Made by a program: the position numbers and the translations under genes. Below the pieces are notes generated by a model. It made no database searches. It saw only the letters and a program-made list of their open reading frames with translations, and was not told the DNA's origin. From Dokdonia sp. Hel_I_53 (GTDB lineage Bacteria > Bacteroidota > Bacteroidia > Flavobacteriales > Flavobacteriaceae): a stretch of 64,000 nt of DNA. Shown piece by piece: positions 1-8,350 of this stretch; position 1 is the stretch's first letter; every line of letters begins with the position of its first letter. The stretch lies in contig NZ_VISL01000001.1 of the NCBI RefSeq assembly GCF_007827465.1, positions 1,755,001 through 1,819,000 of the forward strand. Direction: 5' to 3'.

Positions 1-1
1 A

Positions 2-184
2 GTTGGTATCGCTATTGTATCTGACCAACCAGACAAGCAATCTACAGCTAATTACGAGAGTTCATTTTACAAAAAACCCTTTGAAATTTTTAATACACTT
101 AGTGAGGCGATGGAGTGGGTACATAAAGTTGTGTTAGTAAACGAGAACTCTAACAAGAAAACTAGAAAAATTATTACTAAATGA
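2..184 (+). CDS. C-terminal end of an unidentified protein (possible STAS/SEC14-like)
   Basis: An open frame enters from the left edge and runs 60 codons to a TGA at 182-184. The visible end reads YKKPFEIFNTLSEAMEWV followed by a basic Lys/Asn-rich tail. The pattern of an aromatic/Lys stretch, a short strand and a helix ending in a Trp-containing segment resembles the C-terminus of small STAS/SEC14-type proteins common in Bacteroidota, but this rests on a short stretch only. A strong hairpin follows directly, which supports a real gene end here. The start and most of the protein lie outside the window. Confidence 0.55.
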   Translation, partial: VGIAIVSDQPDKQSTANYESSFYKKPFEIFNTLSEAMEWVHKVVLVNENSNKKTRKIITK

Positions 185-185
185 A

Positions 186-213
186 AAAGCCTTCTCTTGT
201 GTGAGAAGGCTTT
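186..213. terminator. Bidirectional hairpin terminator
   Basis: Perfect 11-bp stem (AAAGCCTTCTC / GAGAAGGCTTT) around a 6-nt loop. It starts one base after the stop codon of the partial rightward gene and lies 21 bases beyond the stop of leftward glmS, so it can serve both convergent genes. Confidence 0.85.
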
Positions 214-234
214 GACAGGTTATAAATATATTAA

Positions 235-2082
235 TTATTCCACCGTTACAGATTTCGCTAGGTTGCGTGGTTGATCTACATTCTTATCAAGCATTAAAGC
301 TATATGATAGGAAAGTAGCTGTAAGGGTATTGTTGCGAGTATAGGTGTTAATGGTTCTAGTGTCTCAGGAATTTCAATAACATGATCTGCTAGTTTTTTA
401 ACTTCTTTATCACCTTCTGTAACAATTCCAATAATTTTCCCGCTACGGGCTTTTATTTCTTCTATATTACTCACTACCTTTTCATAATGCCCTTTCTTCA
501 TGGCAATTACAAAAACAGGCATTTGCTCATCTATCAAGGCTATGGGACCATGCTTCATTTCTGCTGCTGGATATCCTTCTGCATGAATATATGAGATCTC
601 TTTAAGCTTTAATGCTCCTTCAAGTGCCACTGGAAAATTATATCCACGTCCTAAATAAAGTGCATTTGAAGCATCCTTGTATTGTGCAGCAACAATCTCT
701 GCCTGGTCATTGCATTTAAGCGCTTCTTCTACTTTTTTCGGAATTCGCTCTAATTCTTGTAGATAATTTCTAAAAGTTGAATCTGACATTCTACCTGTTG
801 CCTGAGCAAGCCTTAAGGCTATTAAAGTAAGAATGGTAATTTGAGTTGTAAAAGCTTTTGTACTTGCAACGCCAATTTCTGGTCCAGCATGAGTATAAGC
901 GCCTGCATCGGTGATTCTAGATATTGAAGAACCTACAACATTGCAAACACCAAAAACGAACGCCCCTTGCTCCTTAGCTAGCTTTATAGCAGCCATTGTA
1001 TCTGCGGTCTCTCCACTTTGCGAAATAGCGATCACAACATCATCCTTAAGAATTACAGGGTTACGATATCTAAACTCAGAAGCATATTCCACTTCGACAG
1101 GGATACGTGCGAATTCTTCAAAGATATATTCTGCAACAAGACCTGCATGCCAAGAGGTACCGCAGGCAATTATAATAATGCGCCTTGCATTTTTAAATTT
1201 TTCGAGATTATCATCTACTCCAGCCATTTTAATGATCCCCTCCTTCACAAGCATGCGCCCCCTAAAAGTGTCTTTTATAGCTTGAGGTTGCTCATAAATT
1301 TCTTTAAGCATAAAATGATCGTATCCTCCTTTTTCTATTTGCTCTAGATTAAGCTTTAAGGTTTCAATATAAGGGACCACAAGTGAATCATCTTTAATAT
1401 TAAATACCTTTAATTTCTTATGGTTTCTCACTACAGCCATCTCACCATCTTTTAGGTAGATGGTCTTTTTAGTATATTCTAAAAATGGAGTTGCATCTGA
1501 TGCAATAAAAAATTCGTCTTTCCCTACACCAATAGCTAGCGGACTACCTAAACGTGCTACTACAATCTCATCTGGTTTTGACTTATCAAAAACAGCGATC
1601 GCATACGCCCCAATAGTCTGATTTAGTGCTATTTGCACCGCTTTCCCCAGCTTAACGTTCTCATTCTTTTTTACATCCTCAATAAGGTTCACCAAAACCT
1701 CAGTATCTGTATCCGATTCAAATGTATAACCTCTTTGAATTAATTCTTTTCTTAAAGGATCGTAATTTTCAATGATACCATTATGAATAATCACAAGGTT
1801 TCCAGAATTTGAAAAGTGTGGATGGGAATTCACATCATTAGGCACACCATGTGTAGCCCATCTTGTATGACCAATTCCAATCGAACCTTTCGTGCTTATT
1901 TCTGATTCTAGTTTATTTCGGAGATCTGAAACCTTCCCTTTTGTTTTTGAAAACTTTAGGTCAGTCCCATCATAAAGCGCAATTCCAGCACTATCGTACC
2001 CTCTATATTCTAGTCTTTCTAAACCTTGAACCACCACTGGATAAGCCTCTCGACTTCCTATATATCCAACAATTCCGCACAT
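235..2082 (-). CDS. glmS: Glutamine--fructose-6-phosphate aminotransferase (isomerizing)
   Basis: Makes glucosamine-6-phosphate from fructose-6-phosphate and glutamine, the first step toward UDP-GlcNAc for peptidoglycan and LPS; cytosolic. The 615-aa length is normal. The protein begins MCGIVGYIG, giving the N-terminal nucleophile Cys2 of the class II glutamine amidotransferase domain (about 2-220). Two SIS sugar-isomerase domains follow (about 290-420 and 460-595), and the C-terminus ends in the family signature PRNLAKSVTVE. It lies 13 bp downstream of the DUF4270 gene and reads as the last gene of a leftward unit. No glmS ribozyme is visible upstream, as expected when the gene is inside an operon. 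Confidence 0.98.
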   Translation of the reverse strand: MCGIVGYIGSREAYPVVVQGLERLEYRGYDSAGIALYDGTDLKFSKTKGKVSDLRNKLESEISTKGSIGIGHTRWATHGVPNDVNSHPHFSNSGNLVIIHNGIIENYDPLRKELIQRGYTFESDTDTEVLVNLIEDVKKNENVKLGKAVQIALNQTIGAYAIAVFDKSKPDEIVVARLGSPLAIGVGKDEFFIASDATPFLEYTKKTIYLKDGEMAVVRNHKKLKVFNIKDDSLVVPYIETLKLNLEQIEKGGYDHFMLKEIYEQPQAIKDTFRGRMLVKEGIIKMAGVDDNLEKFKNARRIIIIACGTSWHAGLVAEYIFEEFARIPVEVEYASEFRYRNPVILKDDVVIAISQSGETADTMAAIKLAKEQGAFVFGVCNVVGSSISRITDAGAYTHAGPEIGVASTKAFTTQITILTLIALRLAQATGRMSDSTFRNYLQELERIPKKVEEALKCNDQAEIVAAQYKDASNALYLGRGYNFPVALEGALKLKEISYIHAEGYPAAEMKHGPIALIDEQMPVFVIAMKKGHYEKVVSNIEEIKARSGKIIGIVTEGDKEVKKLADHVIEIPETLEPLTPILATIPLQLLSYHIALMLDKNVDQPRNLAKSVTVE

Positions 2083-2095
2083 AAATAATTTCTTT

Positions 2096-3832
2096 TTAAA
2101 GTCCTAAGATAAGTCCACACGGACTGTTAGGATCAATTTCTTCTGTTGTTGTATAGTAGATGCGTAATTTAAGACGCTTTGCTTCTACTGAACTTGCATT
2201 TCCATGTAAAATAGTGCCTTCAGGAGAAATAACTGAAGATCCTGGTACTCGATTGTTATTCTCAATGTTTTCTTGACCTCCTATTAGCGAATTTCCTAGT
2301 GCTGTAACATTTTGGGATACCGCAAGACCTAAACGAACATTCGTAGAATCATTCCTTACAATATTATTAATATGCTGTGTTAATCGTAATTTATAACTTA
2401 CGCCTGCACTAGTTAGGTCACCATCCACTTCTCTAGTAAGTCTTCCAAGATGATTTATTCTTGTATCCAAAGCACCACTCGTAGCACCTGTAGTTGGATC
2501 TAATGCAGCATCTAAAAGTGTTGAATTATTATCAAAGTCATAAATAAATATACGTTCAGGCTCATTAACACCAGTACCTTCTTGGCCTAAGTTTTCTTGA
2601 TCAACATAAAAAATCAGATTCGCTTCGCGAATAAGTACATTACAAGAACGCAAGATCTCTAATTCTTCTGAAAAACCATCTTCATCTCTACCGAAAAGAT
2701 CAATTAGCGCAATTGAGCCATCTCCTCCTTTTAAAAATAGGTTTTCCTCACCATCAACAGTATTTTGATTCGAATTAAAATCAACAGCTCCTATAGGGCT
2801 CATAGTAAAATCATTGTCAAACTGAACAGCATTTACACCTCCTAAGTTTAATACAATATTACCTGTATTATTATCTGAGATGGAATCTGGATCATCATTT
2901 GTATTCTCTCCAGTAAAGGAGTAGTATATAGTAATATTACTTTGAAGTGGATTGAAAATAAAATAACTCCCATTCCCTCCTATATTTTCAGCTTTAAAAT
3001 ACAGACCTCTAAAATAGTCTACAAATGAATTTTGATTAAGCAATACATTTTGACCTTCTTGATTAATAATCACCTCATTCCAATCTATCGCTCCTAATGT
3101 AACACCGTCCTCGTTCTCACTTGGGTCATCTAATCTTACTCGTAATCTTGGAGACAAACGCTCTGAAATTTCCAATTCTTCGGGGACTACTGGATCACCG
3201 TTTTCATCTAGTACGGGAGTTTTAAGTTCAATTTCAGAAGCACTTGGAGAAAATTCCGAATGTTCAAAAATAAGTTCACCTTCTACTCCTGTAAATCCAC
3301 CAATCTCATTAGAGAAATAAACAGCTGGGTTTTCAAAATCTGAGTCTGGATCAAGACTATTTAAAAAGTAATTGGAGCGGTATAAGGATAATTTCATATC
3401 TCCAGAATTACCAAATAATGAATCAATAGCGTAAGTATTGTTGCCTTCATCATCAGTGTCTACTATCTGAGAAAAATAAGGCATTGAAAAAACAACACTA
3501 TCAATAACAGTTTCATTACCAAAATCTGGATTATAATTAGAGAGTGTAACTTGAGACAATAAAGATGCTGTAGTAGGTCCGTAAACAGGATCATTATAAA
3601 ACCCTAAAACTCCTGCAGGTAGATTATTTGTTTGCACTCCATTAAAAGAAGTGCCATCTGCATAGTTTTTACTATAAGCTGCAACTTTAAAATCAGCAGC
3701 GAGGTTGGTATCAAAATTAACCTCACCAACAATATCTGTTCCTAAAGTACCAAAATCTTCTTCACACGCTACTATTAAAAATGCAAACCCTATAACCGCT
3801 AGGATTTGCTTTACAAAATTCTTTACTTTCAT
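2096..3832 (-). CDS. DUF4270 family lipoprotein
   Basis: A 578-aa protein with a lipoprotein signal: hydrophobic stretch AVIGFAFLIVAC with the lipobox Cys at about residue 23, followed by acidic EEDFGTLGTD. The body matches the DUF4270 pattern of Bacteroidota (early segment on precursor uptake and folding around GVLGFYNDPVYGPTTAS, then long beta-rich regions with Asn/Asp-rich loops). DUF4270 proteins are surface or periplasmic lipoproteins of unknown function. It sits 3 bp after the short glycogen-synthase-like gene and 13 bp before glmS, so the three are probably co-transcribed. Link to cell-envelope sugar metabolism is inference only. Confidence 0.88.
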   Translation of the reverse strand: MKVKNFVKQILAVIGFAFLIVACEEDFGTLGTDIVGEVNFDTNLAADFKVAAYSKNYADGTSFNGVQTNNLPAGVLGFYNDPVYGPTTASLLSQVTLSNYNPDFGNETVIDSVVFSMPYFSQIVDTDDEGNNTYAIDSLFGNSGDMKLSLYRSNYFLNSLDPDSDFENPAVYFSNEIGGFTGVEGELIFEHSEFSPSASEIELKTPVLDENGDPVVPEELEISERLSPRLRVRLDDPSENEDGVTLGAIDWNEVIINQEGQNVLLNQNSFVDYFRGLYFKAENIGGNGSYFIFNPLQSNITIYYSFTGENTNDDPDSISDNNTGNIVLNLGGVNAVQFDNDFTMSPIGAVDFNSNQNTVDGEENLFLKGGDGSIALIDLFGRDEDGFSEELEILRSCNVLIREANLIFYVDQENLGQEGTGVNEPERIFIYDFDNNSTLLDAALDPTTGATSGALDTRINHLGRLTREVDGDLTSAGVSYKLRLTQHINNIVRNDSTNVRLGLAVSQNVTALGNSLIGGQENIENNNRVPGSSVISPEGTILHGNASSVEAKRLKLRIYYTTTEEIDPNSPCGLILGL

Positions 3833-3835
3833 AAA

Positions 3836-4651
3836 CTATTCTTCTTCTAAAACTTGGGTAGTGTAAAATTCCTCATAAGCCTGAGGAAACTCCTCTTTCT
3901 TCTTATAAGGCAATACTGGAATCTCTGATGCATTAACAATCTCCATAAGATTCTCATCAAGTTCTGGCGAGCCAACGATTACTGCATCACTATTCTTTAC
4001 AGTAACTTTCATGAGATTCTCATAAGTAGGACTCTCTAACTCTTCAATGGTTTGAGGGTCTACACCATCAAAAGCGATTTTATTTATTAATTCTTCATTC
4101 AAAGCACCTTCAAAGCCTTGATTATATATAGATGTTACAATTTTACTTTGCGCAAATAATGGCTCACTTGCGTAATATTGCTTTAAGTAAAGTGGTAGTA
4201 GAGAAGCTAACCAACCTTGTACGTGAATAATATCTGGAGCCCAGTTTAATTTTTTTACTGTTTCTACGACACCTTTTGCAAAGAAAATGGCACGCTCATC
4301 ATTATCTGGAAAAAGGTTTCCTTCTTCATCTGTAAACGTAGCTTTACGTTTAAAATACTCTTCATTATCTATAAAGTATACCTGTATACGCTCTTTAGGG
4401 ATAGATGCAACCTTAATTATTAAGGGCATATCAAAATCATTGATAACTAAATTCATTCCCGAAAGTCGTATCACTTCGTGTAGTTGGTGTCTGCGCTCGT
4501 TAATGTTACCGTAACGCGGCATAAATATGCGTATCTGACCACCTTTGGAATTTACCATTTGTGGTGCATCAAACGACATAGAGGCAATCTCGGTCTCTGG
4601 CAGGTAAGGAATCACTTCAGATGACACGTACAATATCCTCTTATCTTTCAT
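3836..4651 (-). CDS. Short glycogen/starch synthase-like protein (GT5 N-terminal domain only)
   Basis: The 271-aa protein resembles the N-terminal Rossmann half of GT5 glycogen synthases: start ILYVSSEVIPY, the KGGQIRIFMPRYGNINER segment where the usual KTGGLGDV loop and R-x-FMPRY are expected, and DIIHVQGWLASLLPLYL corresponding to the HxHDWQ region. The whole C-terminal GT-B domain with its nucleotide-sugar site is absent, and the next gene starts 3 bp later, so no remnant is left. Short forms like this are common beside panC in Flavobacteriia. Without the second domain, normal glucosyl transfer is doubtful; role unknown. It is the first gene of the unit ending in glmS and is divergent from panC. 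Confidence 0.8.
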   Translation of the reverse strand: MKDKRILYVSSEVIPYLPETEIASMSFDAPQMVNSKGGQIRIFMPRYGNINERRHQLHEVIRLSGMNLVINDFDMPLIIKVASIPKERIQVYFIDNEEYFKRKATFTDEEGNLFPDNDERAIFFAKGVVETVKKLNWAPDIIHVQGWLASLLPLYLKQYYASEPLFAQSKIVTSIYNQGFEGALNEELINKIAFDGVDPQTIEELESPTYENLMKVTVKNSDAVIVGSPELDENLMEIVNASEIPVLPYKKKEEFPQAYEEFYTTQVLEEE

Positions 4652-4690
4652 ATATCAATTATTAGGTTGTTAATCTTTGTAAAAAACACG

Positions 4691-4698
4691 CAAAAGTA
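4691..4698 (-). promoter_or_regulatory. Candidate -7 box for the GT5-like/DUF4270/glmS unit
   Basis: Leftward TACTTTTG matches the Bacteroidota -7 consensus TAnnTTTG, about 40 bp before the start codon at 4651. A clear -33 TTG element was not found. Confidence 0.45.
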
Positions 4699-4729
4699 CG
4701 AATTTTTACGCACTTAGCAGTAATATTAG

Positions 4730-4737
4730 TAAGTTTG
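4730..4737 (+). promoter_or_regulatory. Candidate -7 box for panC-panD
   Basis: TAAGTTTG matches TAnnTTTG and lies 24 bp before the GTG start of panC. It is back to back with the leftward box at 4691-4698. A T-run at about 4703-4707 is a weak -33 candidate. Confidence 0.5.
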
Positions 4738-4761
4738 CACTCCGTTAAAATTTAAAGTAAA

Positions 4762-5610
4762 GTGCAGGTTATCACCGCTCATCATAAAATTCAGACTCAT
4801 ATCCAAGAAGCAAAAACTTCTGGAAAAACCATCGGTTTTGTACCCACAATGGGTGCACTACATGAGGGTCATGCATCATTAGTAAATTATGCCAGCAAAG
4901 ACTGTGCCTTAGTTGTAGTAAGCATTTTTGTCAACCCAACGCAATTTAACAACGCATCAGATTTAGAAACATATCCCCGTACTTTAGATGCAGACGTGGC
5001 TTTTTTAAATGCGCTTTCAAAAGATATTATCATTTATGCACCATCTGCGAAAGAGGTATATGGGGACAACATATCTTCTGATGAATACAATTTTGGAGAG
5101 CTAGAAAATGTAATGGAAGGCGCTCACAGACCCGGACATTTTGATGGTGTAGGAACTGTTTTAAATAAGCTTTTTAGACAAATAAATCCAGATAGAGCCT
5201 ACTTTGGAGAAAAAGATTTCCAGCAGCTCGCTATAGTAAAACGTCTAGTAAAAAAGGAAAGACTCAGTGTAGAAATTATAGGATGCCCCATCTATAGAGA
5301 AAATAATGGACTGGCTATGAGTAGCCGTAACGCACGTTTAACACCTAAACAACTTACCGTCGCACCTTTCATCTACAAAACATTGAAGGAGGTAAAAAAA
5401 AGATTCCACAAAGATTCTGCTAGTGTTTTAAAAGATTTTGTACAACGTAAGTTTTCAGAGATAGAGAGTCTTGAGCTAGAATACTTTGAAATAGCAAATG
5501 CACAAAACTTACAACCGCTTTCGCGAAAGCGATCTGAAACAAAATACCGTGCTTTTCTAGCAGTCTATGCTGGAGAAGTAAGACTCATCGATAATATCGC
5601 CTTAAATTAG
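4762..5610 (+). CDS. panC: Pantoate--beta-alanine ligase (pantothenate synthetase)
   Basis: Joins pantoate and beta-alanine with ATP to give pantothenate for CoA. The 282-aa length is normal. Visible family motifs: PTMGALHEGHASL (HIGH-like), FVNPTQFN, GHFDGVGTVLNKLF, YFGEKDFQQL and MSSRNARL (KMSKS-like). Start codon is GTG at 4762; no better in-frame start precedes it. panD follows about 25 bp downstream, giving the last two pathway steps in one transcript. The genome's 16-bp palindrome lies in frame near the C-terminus and encodes LSRKR in the linker before the final beta-strands. Confidence 0.97.
   Translation: MQVITAHHKIQTHIQEAKTSGKTIGFVPTMGALHEGHASLVNYASKDCALVVVSIFVNPTQFNNASDLETYPRTLDADVAFLNALSKDIIIYAPSAKEVYGDNISSDEYNFGELENVMEGAHRPGHFDGVGTVLNKLFRQINPDRAYFGEKDFQQLAIVKRLVKKERLSVEIIGCPIYRENNGLAMSSRNARLTPKQLTVAPFIYKTLKEVKKRFHKDSASVLKDFVQRKFSEIESLELEYFEIANAQNLQPLSRKRSETKYRAFLAVYAGEVRLIDNIALN
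5516..5531. repeat. 16-bp palindrome, perfect copy inside panC
   Basis: CGCTTTCGCGAAAGCG. Read in panC as codons for L-S-R-K-R. Confidence 0.9.
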
Positions 5611-5634
5611 ACCAATTTCATACCTTTGCACTCT

Positions 5635-5985
5635 ATGTTAGTAAATGTTGTAAAATCGAAAATACACCGCGTTACAGTCACAGGCGCGGAGCTTCACTAT
5701 ATAGGGAGCATCACTATAGATGAGGACTTAATGGACGCAGCAAATGTGATTGAAGGAGAGCGCGTTCAAATTGTTAATGTAACAAATGGCGAGCGACTGG
5801 AGACGTATGCAATCCCAGGACCTAGAAAGAGTGGAGAAATTACCCTCAATGGCGCAGCAGCTAGGAAAGTAGCAAAAGGAGATATTCTTATCCTAATTGT
5901 CTATGCTTTTATGGAAGTTGAGGAGGCAAAAAAATTCAAGCCTACCTTGTGTTTCCCAAATGAAGATACAAATTTGCTCAATTAA
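5635..5985 (+). CDS. panD: Aspartate 1-decarboxylase precursor
   Basis: Makes beta-alanine from aspartate for PanC. The ATG at 5635 is chosen over the upstream TTG at 5626 because it places the self-cleavage Gly-Ser pair at residues 24-25 (LHYIGS), exactly as in E. coli PanD; Ser25 becomes the pyruvoyl group. The protein is 116 aa, and further conserved parts are [12 protein letters not shown] and [19 protein letters not shown]. Directly downstream of panC and 3 bp ahead of the next gene, so part of the same rightward unit. No PanM/PanZ maturation factor is visible in the window. Confidence 0.96.
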   Translation: MLVNVVKSKIHRVTVTGAELHYIGSITIDEDLMDAANVIEGERVQIVNVTNGERLETYAIPGPRKSGEITLNGAAARKVAKGDILILIVYAFMEVEEAKKFKPTLCFPNEDTNLLN

Positions 5986-5988
5986 CAA

Positions 5989-6945
5989 TTGGCTTCCAAA
6001 AAATATTTAAATACAATTCTAAAGATCATACTCCCACTCGTGGGAGTTTTTTTAGTCTGGTATCAGCTCAGTAAAATGACTGCCCTCGAGCGTGATTCTA
6101 TGTGGGAAGCCATTATAGCGGTTAACCCTATTTGGATTATACTATCCATTCTTTTTGGAATTTTAAGTCATCTATCAAGAGCATATCGCTGGGGTTTTTT
6201 ACTGGAGCCATTAGGTTATAAACCAAGGTTAGCCAACAGTTTTATGGCTATCATGATAGGCTATTTTGCAAATACATTTGTCATCAGATCTGGAGAAGTA
6301 CTTCGGGCTGTTTCTCTTAGTAAAACTGATAACATACCTTTTGAAAAAGGCTTTGGAACCATAGTAGCTGGTCGTATAGCAGATCTTATTTTATTAATAA
6401 TTATTATGACTACTGCTGTGATGTTACAATCTACAGCCTTGATCTCCTACTTTAAGGAACACGCAAATCCTTTAGGATTTATGATCCTATTAATTTTGGG
6501 CATAGGTATAGGCATTTTAGGACTGCGATTACTTCAAAAATCATCCCACCCTCTTATTAAAAAAATCAGAGATTTTGGCTTAGGCTTACTAGATGGTGTA
6601 AAAAGTATTTTACACTTGAAAAATAATGCTGCATTCATATTTCACTCTCTTTTTATCTGGACCATGTACATTGGCATGTTTTGGATAATGAAGTTTGCAG
6701 TAGAAGGTACCTCTGAAGCTCCCTTTGGAGTTATCCTTGCAGCATTTGTAGTGGGCGGCTTTTCAATGAGTGCCACAAATGGTGGCACAGGATTGTACCC
6801 AATAGCCATGGCTGCGATTTTTTCGTTTTTTGGATATGAAGATGGAGCTACTTTCGGATGGTTATTATGGGGAACACAAACGATCTTTAATATACTAGTA
6901 GGAGGGATTTGCTCCTTGATTTTACTATTCTATAAGAAAGATTGA
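5989..6945 (+). CDS. Lysylphosphatidylglycerol synthase TM region / UPF0104 family membrane protein
   Basis: A 318-aa integral membrane protein with about eight hydrophobic segments, beginning with KIILPLVGVFLVWYQL. The middle has AYRWGFLLEPLGY and ANTFVIRSGEVLRAVSL, typical of the AglD/UPF0104 family related to the flippase half of MprF; the later SATNGGTGLYPIAMA segment also fits. No C-terminal transferase domain is present, so it is not a lysyl-PG synthase in itself; a lipid-transport role is inferred from the family. The start is TTG at 5989, 3 bp after the panD stop, since no in-frame ATG precedes the first membrane helix. The Bacteroidota gene order panC-panD-this gene is common. Confidence 0.85.
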   Translation: MASKKYLNTILKIILPLVGVFLVWYQLSKMTALERDSMWEAIIAVNPIWIILSILFGILSHLSRAYRWGFLLEPLGYKPRLANSFMAIMIGYFANTFVIRSGEVLRAVSLSKTDNIPFEKGFGTIVAGRIADLILLIIIMTTAVMLQSTALISYFKEHANPLGFMILLILGIGIGILGLRLLQKSSHPLIKKIRDFGLGLLDGVKSILHLKNNAAFIFHSLFIWTMYIGMFWIMKFAVEGTSEAPFGVILAAFVVGGFSMSATNGGTGLYPIAMAAIFSFFGYEDGATFGWLLWGTQTIFNILVGGICSLILLFYKKD

Positions 6946-6989
6946 TATTTTTAGTACTTTCACACCTTAAATCGTATAAAATAATCACT

Positions 6990-8135
6990 ATGAAGAATTA
7001 CCTTCTAATTCTAGCTTTCATATGTACGTATTATCCTACTCTTTCTCAAATTGATTATAAAGAAATACAATCTGAAAAACTTGGATCTACACGTCAACTC
7101 AAAATACAACTACCCCGTAATTATGATGAGAATCCAGAAAAATCATACCCTATTATAATTGTATTTGATGGAGATTATCTTTTTGAGCCTGTAGCGGGTA
7201 ACGTAGACTATTACAGTTATTGGGAAGAAATGCCTCAGGTAATCGTGGTAGGAATTAATCAAGATAGATCTCGAGAAGATGATACCTATTATGAAGATGT
7301 AAATTTTTTTCCTGCAGATACAGGCGTAGATTTTTTTGAATTTATAGGGATGGAATTAATGCCATATCTAGATAAAAATTATAGAACAACTAACTTTAGG
7401 GTAGCTGTGGGACACGACCTTACAGCAAACTTTATGAATTTTTATCTTATGAAAGACCCTGTGTTGTTCCAAGGATACATCTCTCTTAGTCCTGACTTAT
7501 CTGGAAAAATGGAGGAACGTATTACATCTAGGCTTTCTGTAATAGAACAAAAATTATTCTATTATTTAGCCACTGGCACTGATGACATAAGTGTACTAAG
7601 AGACCCTATTTTAGAACTCAACAGTAAGATAAAACAGATAGATAATGAAAGTTTACAATATAATTTTGACAACTTTCAAGGAGCAACTCACTACTCATTA
7701 GTAGGTAGAGCTATTCCAAAAGCATTAGAGAAAATGTTTTCTATTTATAGACCCATTAGCAAAAAAGATTATAATGATGTTATTTTAAAAAGTGATGCTC
7801 CTTATGATTACTTAGTTGATAAATATGACACTATAGAAACATTGTTTGGGTTAATTGACCCCATCAGAGTAAACGATTATATTGCTATTTCAACTGCATT
7901 AGAAAAGAAAGAGGATTGGGAAGCACTCGAAGAATTAGGAAAATTAGCAAGAAAGCAATATCCAGATACGATGCTTGGCAATTATTATATCGCTTTGTCA
8001 CTAGAAATGTTAGGGGAGCCTAAAAAAGCTATGAGAGCTTATCAAAATGCATTTCTTCTAGAAGAAGTGTCTTACATCACCAAGGATTTAATGCTTGAAA
8101 AATCTGATAAAATCAAAGAAGATTTTGGTTACTAA
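6990..8135 (+). CDS. Secreted esterase-like alpha/beta-hydrolase with Asp in place of the nucleophile Ser
   Basis: A putative-esterase (Fes/EsteraseD-like) fold: N-terminal strand LKIQLPRNYDENPEKSYPIIIVFDG, then EMPQVIVVGINQ, and the nucleophile-elbow region VAVGHDLTANFMNFYL. The family elbow GHSxGG reads GHD here, so the usual catalytic Ser is missing. The C-terminal third (about 290-382) looks helical and TPR-like (YIALSLEMLGEPKKAMRAYQNAF). The ATG at 6990 is preferred because it begins a clean signal peptide MKNYLLILAFICTYYPTLSQ; the longer frame from 6942 overlaps the previous gene by 4 bp. Probably periplasmic. A non-hydrolytic role is inference. Terminator follows. Confidence 0.8.
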   Translation: MKNYLLILAFICTYYPTLSQIDYKEIQSEKLGSTRQLKIQLPRNYDENPEKSYPIIIVFDGDYLFEPVAGNVDYYSYWEEMPQVIVVGINQDRSREDDTYYEDVNFFPADTGVDFFEFIGMELMPYLDKNYRTTNFRVAVGHDLTANFMNFYLMKDPVLFQGYISLSPDLSGKMEERITSRLSVIEQKLFYYLATGTDDISVLRDPILELNSKIKQIDNESLQYNFDNFQGATHYSLVGRAIPKALEKMFSIYRPISKKDYNDVILKSDAPYDYLVDKYDTIETLFGLIDPIRVNDYIAISTALEKKEDWEALEELGKLARKQYPDTMLGNYYIALSLEMLGEPKKAMRAYQNAFLLEEVSYITKDLMLEKSDKIKEDFGY

Positions 8136-8143
8136 TACAATTA

Positions 8144-8158
8144 CGCTTTCGCGAAAGC
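8144..8158. repeat. Palindrome copy (15 of 16 bases), intergenic
   Basis: CGCTTTCGCGAAAGC followed by A. Lies 8 bp after the esterase-like gene and before its terminator. Confidence 0.85.
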
Positions 8159-8175
8159 AACCAATAAAATTAAAA

Positions 8176-8197
8176 AAAGGGCTTATAAAAGCCCTTT
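8176..8197 (+). terminator. Rho-independent terminator after the esterase-like gene
   Basis: 9-bp perfect stem AAAGGGCTT / AAGCCCTTT with a 4-nt loop, followed by CTTTG. It ends the panC-to-esterase unit. Confidence 0.8.
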
Positions 8198-8350
8198 CTT
8201 TGTTTATCGACATACCCCCTACAGTACGCCCATAAATTCTAATTGTAAATATATACGTAATACAAATAAGAACGGTTTTCAATTAAATAAAAAATTGAAA
8301 AAAAATTATTGTTCTATGTGATTACTTAATTTAGCTGAAAGTCTTCACCT

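Noticed and set aside
3836..4651. Frameshift or broken full-length glycogen synthase
   Set aside because: No C-terminal GT5 sequence is found in any frame downstream; the next gene starts after 3 bp.
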